DNA of 6,714 nt from positions 1-6,714 of the forward strand of contig JAGKWO010000091.1 in NCBI GenBank assembly GCA_021151835.1, in the 5' to 3' direction. The translations under genes and the position numbers were made by a program. This DNA comes from Gammaproteobacteria bacterium. Lineage in GTDB: Bacteria > Pseudomonadota > Gammaproteobacteria > Pseudomonadales > Cellvibrionaceae. Under the pieces are notes generated by a model. That model searched no databases. It was not told the DNA's origin and was given only the letters and a program-made list of their open reading frames with translations. The first letter of the stretch is position 1. Each line of letters starts with the position of its first letter. Shown one piece after another: positions 1-6,382 of this stretch.

Positions 1-13
1 GACGCCACATATA

Positions 14-89
<76 letters not shown>

Positions 90-132
90 ATCTAAAGATC
101 ATCCATAATTCATCATCTACTGAAAGCAATGA

Positions 133-154
133 AAAATCCGAATGGGTTTTGTTT
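133..154 (+). terminator. Probable rho-independent terminator after tRNA-Gly
   Basis: A 7-bp stem pairs aaaatcc (133-139) with gggtttt (144-150), including one G-U pair, around the loop GAAT (140-143). It runs into a T-rich tract (gttttgtttgtg and on). It sits 44 bases after the tRNA CCA end, as expected for a tRNA transcript terminator. The stem is short and partly AT, so strength is uncertain. An in-frame ATG at 142 that would lengthen the next gene lies inside this loop, which argues against using that ATG. Confidence 0.5.
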
Positions 155-231
155 GTGCTTTGCTTTATTCTTTGTTGCGTTTTGTGCAGCTTGCAGCGAA
201 TAAATTTTTCTTCCGAATCGAGCGAGGGGCT

Positions 232-1164
232 ATGACTCCGGCATTGTCTATTAAAGATTTGCGTAAAATTTACAATGAAAAATTTGAGGCGTTAAAAGGC
301 ATAAGCCTGGATGTTATGCCGGGCGACTTCTTCGCCATGCTTGGTCCCAATGGAGCGGGCAAATCTACCACCATTGGTATCATTAGTTCATTGGTCCGCA
401 AAACGTCAGGCACCGTTGAGGTATTTGGCAAAAATATCGATAGCGATTTCTCCACGGCAAAAAAATGCCTGGGCGTTGTGCCGCAGGAATTCAATTTCAG
501 CATGTTTGAAAAAGTGGAAGACATAGTGCTGCAACAGGCTGGTTACTATGGCCTGTCGCGCGCGCAAGCGTCCGCACAAACGGAAAAATATTTGAAGCAG
601 TTGAGCTTGTGGGATAAGCGCCACACACCAGCCAGGATGTTGTCTGGCGGTATGAAACGGCGCCTGATGATTGCTCGCGCGCTAGTGCACGAGCCGCAGT
701 TATTGATTTTGGATGAACCCACTGCGGGCGTCGATATTGAATTGCGTCGTTCCATGTGGGACTTCTTGCGAGAAATTAATGCTGCTGGCACCACCATTAT
801 CTTAACGACCCATTACCTGGAAGAGGCAGAGAGCCTGTGCCGCAATATAGCGATTATTGATCGCGGTACTATTGTGCAAAACACCAGTATTAAAAGCCTT
901 TTGCAGCAGTTGAATAAGGAAGTTTTTATTTTTGATGTAAAAGGTAATTTGCCGGGTGCGCCTGCGCTCAAGGGATATGGAGTCAAACTGATAGACGAGC
1001 ATTCGTTCGAAGTGGAAGTGGAAAAAGGGCAGTCATTAAATGATGTATTTGCCCAGTTGACGCAGCAACAGATTGAAATCGTCAGCATGCGCAATAAAGC
1101 CAATCGCCTGGAGGAATTATTTGTCGCTATGGTGAATGGAAATAAAGAGGGGGCCAAGTCATGA
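232..1164 (+). CDS. yadG: ABC transporter ATP-binding protein, YadG family
   Basis: A 310-residue cytoplasmic ATPase that should power the membrane protein encoded next (YadH). All ABC motifs are intact: Walker A GPNGAGKST (38-46), Q-loop Gln85, signature LSGGM (137-141), Walker B LLILDEP (157-163), D-loop GVD (166-168) and switch His194. The stretch around GIISSLV and the C-terminal MRNKANRLEELFV closely match E. coli YadG (about 308 residues), so length and family agree. The family belongs to the ABC-2/DrrA-like exporters; the substrate is unknown. The start at 232 is preferred because gagggg (224-229) lies just upstream and the first residues match YadG. The in-frame ATG at 142 would add 30 non-matching residues and lies in the tRNA-Gly terminator. 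The stop overlaps the yadH start by 4 bases (ATGA), so the two are probably translationally coupled. No convincing promoter was identified between 155 and 223. Confidence 0.95.
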   Translation: MTPALSIKDLRKIYNEKFEALKGISLDVMPGDFFAMLGPNGAGKSTTIGIISSLVRKTSGTVEVFGKNIDSDFSTAKKCLGVVPQEFNFSMFEKVEDIVLQQAGYYGLSRAQASAQTEKYLKQLSLWDKRHTPARMLSGGMKRRLMIARALVHEPQLLILDEPTAGVDIELRRSMWDFLREINAAGTTIILTTHYLEEAESLCRNIAIIDRGTIVQNTSIKSLLQQLNKEVFIFDVKGNLPGAPALKGYGVKLIDEHSFEVEVEKGQSLNDVFAQLTQQQIEIVSMRNKANRLEELFVAMVNGNKEGAKS

Positions 1165-1934
1165 CGGCGAATGAACAGTGGATTGCCTTCCTGACAATCC
1201 TGCGTAAAGAGATAAAGCGTTTTACCCGCATTTGGATACAAACCTTGTTGCCCCCGGCAATTACCATGGTGTTGTACTTCGTTATTTTTGGAAAATTGAT
1301 CGGCAGCCGTATTGGCGATATGGGTGGCTTTAGCTACATCGAATTTGTCGCGCCCGGCTTGATTATGATGGCGGTAATAACCAACGCGTACGCCAATGTG
1401 TCCTCGTCGTTTTTTAGTGCCAAATTCCAACGCAGTATCGAGGAGTTGCTGGTATCACCAACGCCTAATTACATTATTTTGTTAGGCTTTGTGATGGGTG
1501 GTGTTGCGCGCGGTGTGGCGGTGGGATTGATCGTAACACTAATGTCGCTGTTCTTTACTAACTTGCATGTCCATCATTGGTTTTTGACATTATTTATTGT
1601 GTTTATGACCTCTGTGGTATTTTCCATTGCAGGGTTTATCAACGCCATTTATGCCAATACGTTTGATGATGTGTCGATTATCCCCACCTTCGTATTAACG
1701 CCCTTGACTTACTTTGGTGGCGTCTTCTATTCCATCACGTTATTGCCCTCGTTCTGGCAGCAGATATCCGTACTTAACCCGATTTTGCACATGGTAAACG
1801 CGTTCCGCTACGGTATGCTCGGCATTAGCGATCTGCATATCGGTATGGCATTGGGCGGTTTAACCCTCTTGGTGGTGATATTGTTTGCTGTTGCCTTGCA
1901 CCTGTTAAAAACTGGCAAGCGCTTGCGCGCGTGA
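1161..1934 (+). CDS. yadH: ABC-2 type transporter permease, YadH family
   Basis: A 257-residue inner-membrane permease, partner of the upstream ATPase. It belongs to the ABC-2 membrane protein family and resembles E. coli YadH (256 residues) over its whole length: RIWIQTLLPPAITM near the start, then LIGSRIGDMGGFSY, ITNAYANV, FQRSIEELLVSP, and PTFVLTPLTYFGGVFYS followed by the LNPI segment. About six hydrophobic segments can be seen, near residues 27-46, 61-83, 104-131, 138-162, 172-191 and 228-249, with a basic C-terminal tail. The start ATG at 1161 overlaps the yadG stop and has gaggggg (1147-1153) at good spacing. ABC-2 exporters move lipids, polysaccharides or drugs; for YadGH the cargo is not known, so no substrate is assigned. 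Confidence 0.95.
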   Translation: MTANEQWIAFLTILRKEIKRFTRIWIQTLLPPAITMVLYFVIFGKLIGSRIGDMGGFSYIEFVAPGLIMMAVITNAYANVSSSFFSAKFQRSIEELLVSPTPNYIILLGFVMGGVARGVAVGLIVTLMSLFFTNLHVHHWFLTLFIVFMTSVVFSIAGFINAIYANTFDDVSIIPTFVLTPLTYFGGVFYSITLLPSFWQQISVLNPILHMVNAFRYGMLGISDLHIGMALGGLTLLVVILFAVALHLLKTGKRLRA

Positions 1935-1936
1935 AT

Positions 1937-1946
1937 GGAGGGGAGG
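1937..1946 (+). promoter_or_regulatory. Ribosome binding site deciding the queF start
   Basis: The purine-rich run ggaggggagg starts just after the yadH stop codon and ends two bases before ATG 1949; its first GGAGG is 7 bases from that ATG. This favours ATG 1949 over the in-frame GTG at 1931, which overlaps the yadH stop but would place the Shine-Dalgarno sequence inside the queF coding region. Confidence 0.75.
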
Positions 1947-1948
1947 TT

Positions 1949-2773
1949 ATGGCGCATAGTCCATTGGGTCAGCACACTGAATATATTTCCGATTACACGC
2001 CGCAATTGTTGTTTCCTATTTCCCGCAGTGAATCGCGCAAGCAGCTTGGGCTGGATAGCAAGCTGCCATTCCACGGCGTAGATATCTGGACGGGTTATGA
2101 ATTGTCCTGGTTGAATAATTCTGGCAAGCCTGTTGCGGCGGTGGCCGAGTTTGCCATCCCCTGTGAGAGCCAAAACATTATCGAATCCAAGTCATTCAAA
2201 CTCTACTTGAATTCATTTAACCAAACTCGCTTTGATAGTTTGGATAAAGTGCGCTCATTGATGGTAGGTGATTTATCGGGCGCAGCGGGTGCGCCAGTGA
2301 GCGTACAACTATTCCCGGTGCAGAATGCAGGCCATACAAACTATTTGTCCCATATTGCATCGCCCGACGCGATAGAGTTGGATAGCCTGGATGTGACTGT
2401 AGATGCTTATCATCCGGCCCCGAGTTTGCTGGCTACCGAAGCTGTACCGGTAGAAGAAGCCCTGGTGAGCCATTTGTTAAAAACCAATTGCCCTGTCACA
2501 GGTCAGCCGGACTGGGCCAGTGTGTTTATTCACTATAAAGGTGAGCGGATACTGCATGAAAATCTACTGCGCTATTTGATCTCATTTCGGGAACACCAGG
2601 ATTTTCACGAGCATTGTGTGGAGCGGATATTTTGCGATGTGCTACAGCAGTGCGCGCCGCAGTATCTGAGTGTCTACGCGCGCTACACCCGTAGGGGCGG
2701 GTTGGATATCAATCCATTTCGCTCTACTAGACCGGGAGAGCTGCCAGCGCCTATGCGCTTGATTCGCCAATAG
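1949..2773 (+). CDS. queF: NADPH-dependent 7-cyano-7-deazaguanine reductase (type II QueF)
   Basis: A 274-residue cytoplasmic enzyme that reduces the nitrile of preQ0 to the amine preQ1 with two NADPH, a step in making queuosine for the wobble base of GUN tRNAs. Length and two-lobe layout match the type II (YqcD-like) form; E. coli QueF has 282 residues. The N-terminal lobe carries the family motif around ESKSFK (79-84) and LNSFNQT (87-93). The C-terminal lobe has the catalytic Cys181, which forms the covalent thioimide, and Asp188, in the context NCPVTGQPDW. His220-Glu221 (FHE) correspond to E. coli His229-Glu230. The end, YARYTRRGGLDINPFRS, is also characteristic. No key residue is missing. 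It lies 14 bases after yadH, so it is probably the last gene of that operon. No preQ1 riboswitch was recognised upstream, as expected for an internal operon gene. Confidence 0.97.
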   Translation: MAHSPLGQHTEYISDYTPQLLFPISRSESRKQLGLDSKLPFHGVDIWTGYELSWLNNSGKPVAAVAEFAIPCESQNIIESKSFKLYLNSFNQTRFDSLDKVRSLMVGDLSGAAGAPVSVQLFPVQNAGHTNYLSHIASPDAIELDSLDVTVDAYHPAPSLLATEAVPVEEALVSHLLKTNCPVTGQPDWASVFIHYKGERILHENLLRYLISFREHQDFHEHCVERIFCDVLQQCAPQYLSVYARYTRRGGLDINPFRSTRPGELPAPMRLIRQ

Positions 2774-2804
2774 TGGTCAGATTTTTTGGCTGTTAATCGG
2801 CGCG

Positions 2805-2854
2805 GCCCGCTTGTTAAACGATAACTTTATCTTTCAGGCGGGCGGCGGCTTTTT
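2805..2854 (+). terminator. Possible terminator of the yadG-yadH-queF operon, inside the cyclase 3' end
   Basis: On the plus strand gcccgc (2805-2810) can pair with gcgggc (2838-2843), with a small inner hairpin gtta-aacga-taac in the 27-base loop, and five T residues follow at 2850-2854. The loop is long and six bases separate the stem from the T run, so this is a weak candidate. The 40-base gap between the convergent stops (2774-2813) contains no better hairpin. Confidence 0.22.
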
Positions 2855-4196
2855 CCAGGGATTCGATGACCTTTTGCTTGTCGTAATTGCGCACTTTATC
2901 CATGTCCAGATACATGGAGAATCCCTCTGCCCGGTCTTCAAAATAGGTTTGGTTTTTGCCCATCTCTTTGCGCAAATCAGCTACCTGGTACACTTTCACC
3001 GGTAAAGAAAAACCTTTTACCTGGATCTCGCCTTTATCGCGACACATCACTGTATCTTTCACTAGCGACCAGGTCTCATGTGAAATCAGAATTTCGTCGG
3101 GCTCAGCGGCCGATTCCAATCGGCTTGCCAGGTTGACCTGCGTGCCCAGAACGGTGTAATCCAAATGGTTGGATGTGCCGAAGGTGCCGACAGTGCAATA
3201 ACCTGTATTGATTCCCATGCGAACCTGTAGCGGCTTTTTAATGCCTTGGTTGAACCACTCGAGCTGCATGGATTTGATACGTTTCTTCATGGCTATCGCC
3301 ATAGCTACACATCGTGTGGCGTCATCTTTAACGCCTTTGCTGGCGCTATCGCCAAATAACACCATGATGCCATCACCCATGAATTTATCGATGGTGCCGC
3401 CGTAATGCGCCACTATTTTTGACATTTCGGTGAGGTAGTGGTTGAGCAATTCGGTAAGTGCCTCGGCTTCAATTTCTTCCGAAAGTTGGCTGAAATCCTT
3501 AATGTCTGAGAAAAAAACACTGATGCGTTTGCGCTCGGCCTGGAGGTGCTTGTCATCGCCCCGATTAATGGCTTGCCACACCGTGGGTGGCAGGTAACGC
3601 GATAGTTTATAGGCGCGAATCTTATGCCACTTTTGTTCATTCTCTAATTGTTTTTGGCTCAGGATTAATTTGTGCAAACGTTGGTGCATGTAGATGGCAT
3701 ACACCAGGAAATAGGTGGCAACACCAATTAAGCTGGCCGCACTGATTTCAATATTGCCCGACAACATCAGTTGTGGGCGATGGATGAAAAGGCTGAGAAT
3801 TACACCTACCGCAAAAGCACTATTATCCTCCAGCAATTTTCGTATTCCACCGCTGATAAGCGCGTTGAATTGAATCATGGTGAGGAACATGACGCAGGGT
3901 AATATACTGAAATCGGTCAGGCTCAAGACCAAGCCGATCAGAGCAGCGTCAACGTGAGAGAGCCAGCGATTAACGCGGGTCATGAACTCAGGGAGTTGTT
4001 TGCGCGTGAAGTAATAAGTGCCGTAGGCGTACGCCAATAGGAACACTATAACGCCCATATGTATGAGGCTGGGGTGATCCCAATCAATAAACGAGGCGAG
4101 GGTGCCGGAAGCGGCAAAACAAATCAGGGCGCGAAAATAATATTGCTGGATGGGCGATTCGGTTTGGAGCTGTTGAGTTTCTGTCTTACTGTTCAT
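2814..4196 (-). CDS. Membrane class III adenylate cyclase (probable class IIIb)
   Basis: A 460-residue protein that probably makes cAMP from ATP. The N-terminal half (about 20-170) has roughly six hydrophobic helices with very short loops, followed by a helical linker (171-215) and a cyclase catalytic domain (about 222-407). Metal-binding aspartates are Asp231 (FFSDIKDF) and Asp275 (KFMGDGIM). Lys271 in KxxGD is the adenine-type residue. Asn355 and Arg359 (VNLASRLES) are the transition-state residues. Thr348 sits where class IIIa enzymes have Asp, a class IIIb mark known from bicarbonate-stimulated enzymes such as Anabaena CyaB1. Size and layout recall Pseudomonas aeruginosa CyaB (463 residues, MASE2 sensor), but the sensor family could not be confirmed here. 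A charged 50-residue tail follows the catalytic domain. It converges with queF and lies downstream of the coiled-coil gene. The ribosome binding site is weak (aagg, about 10 bases before ATG). cAMP synthesis is inferred from residues; cGMP is less likely. Confidence 0.93.
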   Translation of the reverse strand: MNSKTETQQLQTESPIQQYYFRALICFAASGTLASFIDWDHPSLIHMGVIVFLLAYAYGTYYFTRKQLPEFMTRVNRWLSHVDAALIGLVLSLTDFSILPCVMFLTMIQFNALISGGIRKLLEDNSAFAVGVILSLFIHRPQLMLSGNIEISAASLIGVATYFLVYAIYMHQRLHKLILSQKQLENEQKWHKIRAYKLSRYLPPTVWQAINRGDDKHLQAERKRISVFFSDIKDFSQLSEEIEAEALTELLNHYLTEMSKIVAHYGGTIDKFMGDGIMVLFGDSASKGVKDDATRCVAMAIAMKKRIKSMQLEWFNQGIKKPLQVRMGINTGYCTVGTFGTSNHLDYTVLGTQVNLASRLESAAEPDEILISHETWSLVKDTVMCRDKGEIQVKGFSLPVKVYQVADLRKEMGKNQTYFEDRAEGFSMYLDMDKVRNYDKQKVIESLEKAAARLKDKVIV

Positions 4197-4211
4197 TCAT
4201 TTGATGCCTTA

Positions 4212-4223
4212 TTGTTATAACAA
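4212..4223. repeat. 12-bp perfect palindrome upstream of the cyclase gene
   Basis: ttgttataacaa reads identically on both strands and is centred about 21 bases before the cyclase start codon. It overlaps the candidate -10 element (4214-4219), a position suited to an operator or to melting of the promoter. Such an AT-rich palindrome can also occur by chance. Confidence 0.45.
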
Positions 4224-4242
4224 CAGTAAATCCATAGTTGAA
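4214..4242 (-). promoter_or_regulatory. Candidate sigma-70 promoter for the cyclase gene
   Basis: Reading the minus strand, TATAAC (4219-4214; 5 of 6 matches to the -10 consensus) lies 17 bases after a poor -35 element TTCAAC (4242-4237). Transcription would start near 4207, giving a very short leader of about 10 bases that barely includes the weak ribosome binding site. That makes the call uncertain. Without it, the cyclase would depend on read-through from the coiled-coil gene, since no terminator is visible between them. Confidence 0.3.
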
Positions 4243-4343
4243 AATTGTGTGCCAAGCTCCATCGCGCAGCAGGGAATTAAACGGTTTTTTTTTATAAATG
4301 TCTACTTGTTAACGGATTTGGCGGGTTATTGTCGCCTCGCTTA

Positions 4344-5588
4344 CTATTTAAACTTGAGTTCCAGGTACTTTTCTTCCAATTCGGCGTATTGCTTGCGCAG
4401 TTCAGCAAATTCCGCCTGGATATGATCCAGGCTGCCACTGCTCCCCGTTGCGGCTGGGGGTATTTCGTCGATGCTATGTTTAAGTTGGTCGTTTTCCTTT
4501 TCCAGCTCTTCGATATTAACCAAGAGGCCTTTGCTTTCCTGGGTGAAATCATGAAGGGTCTGCTTGATGCGTTGGTTTTCTTCTTCCAGGTGATGATCAT
4601 TGTCCAACTGTTGCTCTTGTTGGGCGATAGTCTCGTGGGCTTTGTTGAGTTCATCTTCCAATAACTGGACACAGGTATCGGATTCCTGAACGAAGCGGAT
4701 TTGCCGTTGTAATTGCTGTTCCAGTTCGCGGATTACCAAATCCTTTTCCTCGGCACTCACGGCCTCCTCCAGCTTGCGTTGGAGGTTGCTGATTACCCGG
4801 TATTGGTCTGCAGCTACATTGCGAAGCTTCATAATTTCTTCCGCCGCGCGCGGGTCCTGGCGAATGATATTGATGGTTTTGTTTTCCTGCGGGGTTCCAT
4901 GGAGCGCCGAGCTGGTGGAGTAAATGTACTGGTTGATGTCGTTGTAACTGTCGTTGTAGCGGCCTAGCAGCAGCTCGTAACGCTCCCGGTCGGCAACGCT
5001 GTCTGCCATCGCATGAAGTTCGTTGTAGTATCCCTGGGCATTCGCTTGGGCTTCGTTCCAACGCTTCTCAAGGTCAAAAAACAACTTCTTGAATTTCTCC
5101 AGATTTTCCACTCGCTTTTTATATAACTCCAGTTCCTCGCTGGAATTTCCATCGGTGCCATCGGTAGAAACCTGGAGCAGGGGTTCCAATGTCTGGCGAA
5201 AGGTATCCCAGTAGCCTTCGCTTCCCTGGACCGCAGTGGTACCCAATTCCTCGGCGCGTAAGAAGGCATAGCGCAGAGCCACAATTCGTTGGTTAATGGG
5301 AACATCTAGCGGTTGTATGCCTGCGATATCGCTGCGTGGCGCCAGCAAGTTGAATCGCTCCTGGGTAATATCCAGCTGCTCATACAGGAATTGCTTATAG
5401 TTTTTTTGTGGCAGTGCGGCGGGGTTGTGGGTGCCCTTGAGGGTTTCGATCAGTTCTTTCAGTTTATCTTGCTGACGTTTGATCAGCTTCTTTTGCTTGG
5501 CAGAAAAGAAAATCAAGGCAATGGTCGCAATGAGCAACGCCACATAAATTTCCAGGGCCACCACGAGCACAAGGGTAGGTACTTGCAT
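4344..5588 (-). CDS. N-terminally membrane-anchored coiled-coil protein, unknown function
   Basis: I do not recognise this 414-residue protein as a named family. One strongly hydrophobic helix near the N terminus (about 4-28) is followed at once by a basic stretch (KQKKLIKRQQ), so by the positive-inside rule the rest should be cytoplasmic. A mixed region (55-150) comes next. Long heptad-rich segments follow: about 152-210, 262-375 (rich in Glu, Gln, Leu and Lys, e.g. IRELEQQLQRQ and IEELEKENDQLK) and 386-412 (FAELRKQYAELEEKYLELK), broken by a Pro/Gly/Ser linker (377-386). This suggests a rod-like scaffold at the inner membrane. The start is uncertain. ATG 5588 puts the membrane helix at the terminus, as usual for an anchor. 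An in-frame ATG at 5663 would add 25 residues that are Pro-rich and look non-conserved. Neither has a clear Shine-Dalgarno sequence. It is transcribed toward the cyclase 147 bases downstream with no visible terminator between them, so co-expression is likely. Confidence 0.85.
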   Translation of the reverse strand: MQVPTLVLVVALEIYVALLIATIALIFFSAKQKKLIKRQQDKLKELIETLKGTHNPAALPQKNYKQFLYEQLDITQERFNLLAPRSDIAGIQPLDVPINQRIVALRYAFLRAEELGTTAVQGSEGYWDTFRQTLEPLLQVSTDGTDGNSSEELELYKKRVENLEKFKKLFFDLEKRWNEAQANAQGYYNELHAMADSVADRERYELLLGRYNDSYNDINQYIYSTSSALHGTPQENKTINIIRQDPRAAEEIMKLRNVAADQYRVISNLQRKLEEAVSAEEKDLVIRELEQQLQRQIRFVQESDTCVQLLEDELNKAHETIAQQEQQLDNDHHLEEENQRIKQTLHDFTQESKGLLVNIEELEKENDQLKHSIDEIPPAATGSSGSLDHIQAEFAELRKQYAELEEKYLELKFK

Positions 5589-5669
5589 ATTATTGTGGAT
5601 TGATGAGGTCGGTTGTGGGGGGGCAATGCCAATCGCTGCCCTATCGCCCGAAGTATGGTACATAATTGC

Positions 5670-5686
5670 CCAATATTCGAATTTGG
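5670..5686. repeat. Imperfect palindrome between divergent genes
   Basis: Arms ccaa (5670-5673) and ttgg (5683-5686) flank the perfect 8-bp palindrome attcgaat (5675-5682), with one extra T at 5674. It lies between the coiled-coil gene and the nitroreductase gene, where a shared operator would sit. No known regulator site is recognised. If the coiled-coil protein started at 5663, the palindrome would lie directly upstream of that ATG. Confidence 0.35.
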
Positions 5687-5738
5687 CGCCACTATGGGCT
5701 CGCCAGTTCGACGATGTATTTCAACGAGGTTTTAGGTT

Positions 5739-6302
5739 ATGGATGCACTTACTGCTCTGCATCACCGGGTGTCTATCACTAAATTGGTCGAGCCTGCCCC
5801 TGACAAGGAGCAACTGAAACAATTATTCCTGGCCGCCTTGCGTGCCGCCGATCACGGCAATATGCAGCCGTGGAGGTTCCTGGTGGTAGAGGGGGAGGGA
5901 AGGGTAAATCTCGGCAAATTATTTGCCCAGGTGGCAAGGGCGAGTAAGCCGGATATTACCGGACCGGAGTTGGAGCGCTTCGAGGCCATGCCGCTACGCG
6001 CGCCGATGATTATCGTTAGCATTGCCTGCACGAGGGAAAATCCCAAGGTGCCACACATCGAACAAATTATTTCCGCTGGCGCAGCGACACAAAATGTAAT
6101 CACTGCAGCGTTCGCGATGGGTTTGGGTGCGGTGTGGCGCACGGGGGATATGGCGTACGACATGCGAGTTAAAAAAGCCCTCGGGCTTGGAGTGAACGAA
6201 GAGTTGATTGGATACATTTACATCGGCACGCCAGCAGTTCCGGCGCATTTGCCCCGCCAGCAAAATCCGGAAACATTTTTTAGCTATTGGTCACAGGAAT
6301 AA
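5739..6302 (+). CDS. Nitroreductase family protein, YdjA-like
   Basis: A 187-residue FMN-dependent NAD(P)H oxidoreductase, probably a cytoplasmic homodimer. It resembles E. coli YdjA (183 residues) from end to end: the start MDALTALHHR, a basic/Ser FMN-phosphate segment (Arg10-Ser12), the loop DHGNMQPWRFLVVEGEGR (38-55), RAPMIIV (87-93), the Glu/Gln-Ser-Ala-Gly-like EQIISAGAATQN (108-119) and WRTGD (133-137), then the family end IYIGTPAVPAH. YdjA proteins are minimal nitroreductases whose natural substrate is not settled; activity on nitro compounds or quinones is family knowledge, not shown here. The start is supported by gagg (5726-5729) 9 bases upstream. It is transcribed divergently from the coiled-coil gene and appears monocistronic. 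Its stop lies two bases before the candidate tRNA-Ser promoter. The symbol is left empty because orthology to ydjA cannot be separated from other small nitroreductases by reading alone. Confidence 0.93.
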   Translation: MDALTALHHRVSITKLVEPAPDKEQLKQLFLAALRAADHGNMQPWRFLVVEGEGRVNLGKLFAQVARASKPDITGPELERFEAMPLRAPMIIVSIACTRENPKVPHIEQIISAGAATQNVITAAFAMGLGAVWRTGDMAYDMRVKKALGLGVNEELIGYIYIGTPAVPAHLPRQQNPETFFSYWSQE

Positions 6303-6304
6303 GA

Positions 6305-6342
6305 TTGCGTTTACGCGTTTGCTTGTGTACATTAGCGCGCCT
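6305..6342 (+). promoter_or_regulatory. Candidate tRNA-Ser promoter with GC-rich discriminator
   Basis: TTGCGT (6305-6310; 3 of 6 matches to -35) and TACATT (6328-6333; 4 of 6 to -10) are spaced exactly 17 bases. They are followed by GCGCGCCT (6335-6342), the same 8 bases that follow the much clearer -10 of the tRNA-Arg promoter. The motif scores alone are modest; the position just after the nitroreductase stop and the shared start region support it. A GC-rich discriminator is typical of stable-RNA promoters under stringent control by ppGpp and DksA. Confidence 0.45.
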
Positions 6343-6375
6343 TTGCAAGGCTGGGTAAATGACTCCTTGTCAAAG
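6341..6375 (+). other. Leader hairpin upstream of tRNA-Ser
   Basis: ctttgcaagg (6341-6350) pairs with ccttg-t-caaag (6365-6375): 10 base pairs with one bulged U and a 14-base loop. It begins about where the tRNA-Ser transcript should start and ends 7 bases before the mature tRNA. It could form in the 5' leader removed by RNase P. No T run follows, so it does not look like a terminator for the nitroreductase gene. Confidence 0.45.
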
Positions 6376-6382
6376 TAGCAAT

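Noticed and set aside
142..231. Upstream extension of the YadG ATPase from ATG 142
   Set aside because: The added 30 residues do not match the family, the ATG lies in the loop of the tRNA-Gly terminator, and ATG 232 has a ribosome binding site.
813..1430. 205-codon minus-strand open frame across the yadG/yadH junction
   Set aside because: It is antisense to two well-recognised genes, and its product has no recognisable domain.
1931..1948. GTG start for queF overlapping the yadH stop
   Set aside because: It would place the strong Shine-Dalgarno run inside the coding region; ATG 1949 is correctly spaced from it.
1935..1948. preQ1 riboswitch controlling queF
   Set aside because: The 14-base gap is far too short and holds only the ribosome binding site; no such structure was seen upstream of yadG either.
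4285..4293. Run of nine T as a terminator
   Set aside because: No hairpin precedes it on the plus strand, and on the strand being transcribed it is a run of A.
4292..5305. Several minus-strand and plus-strand open frames overlapping the coiled-coil gene
   Set aside because: Low-complexity shadows (rich in Ser, Lys, Asn or Arg) of the coiled-coil coding sequence.
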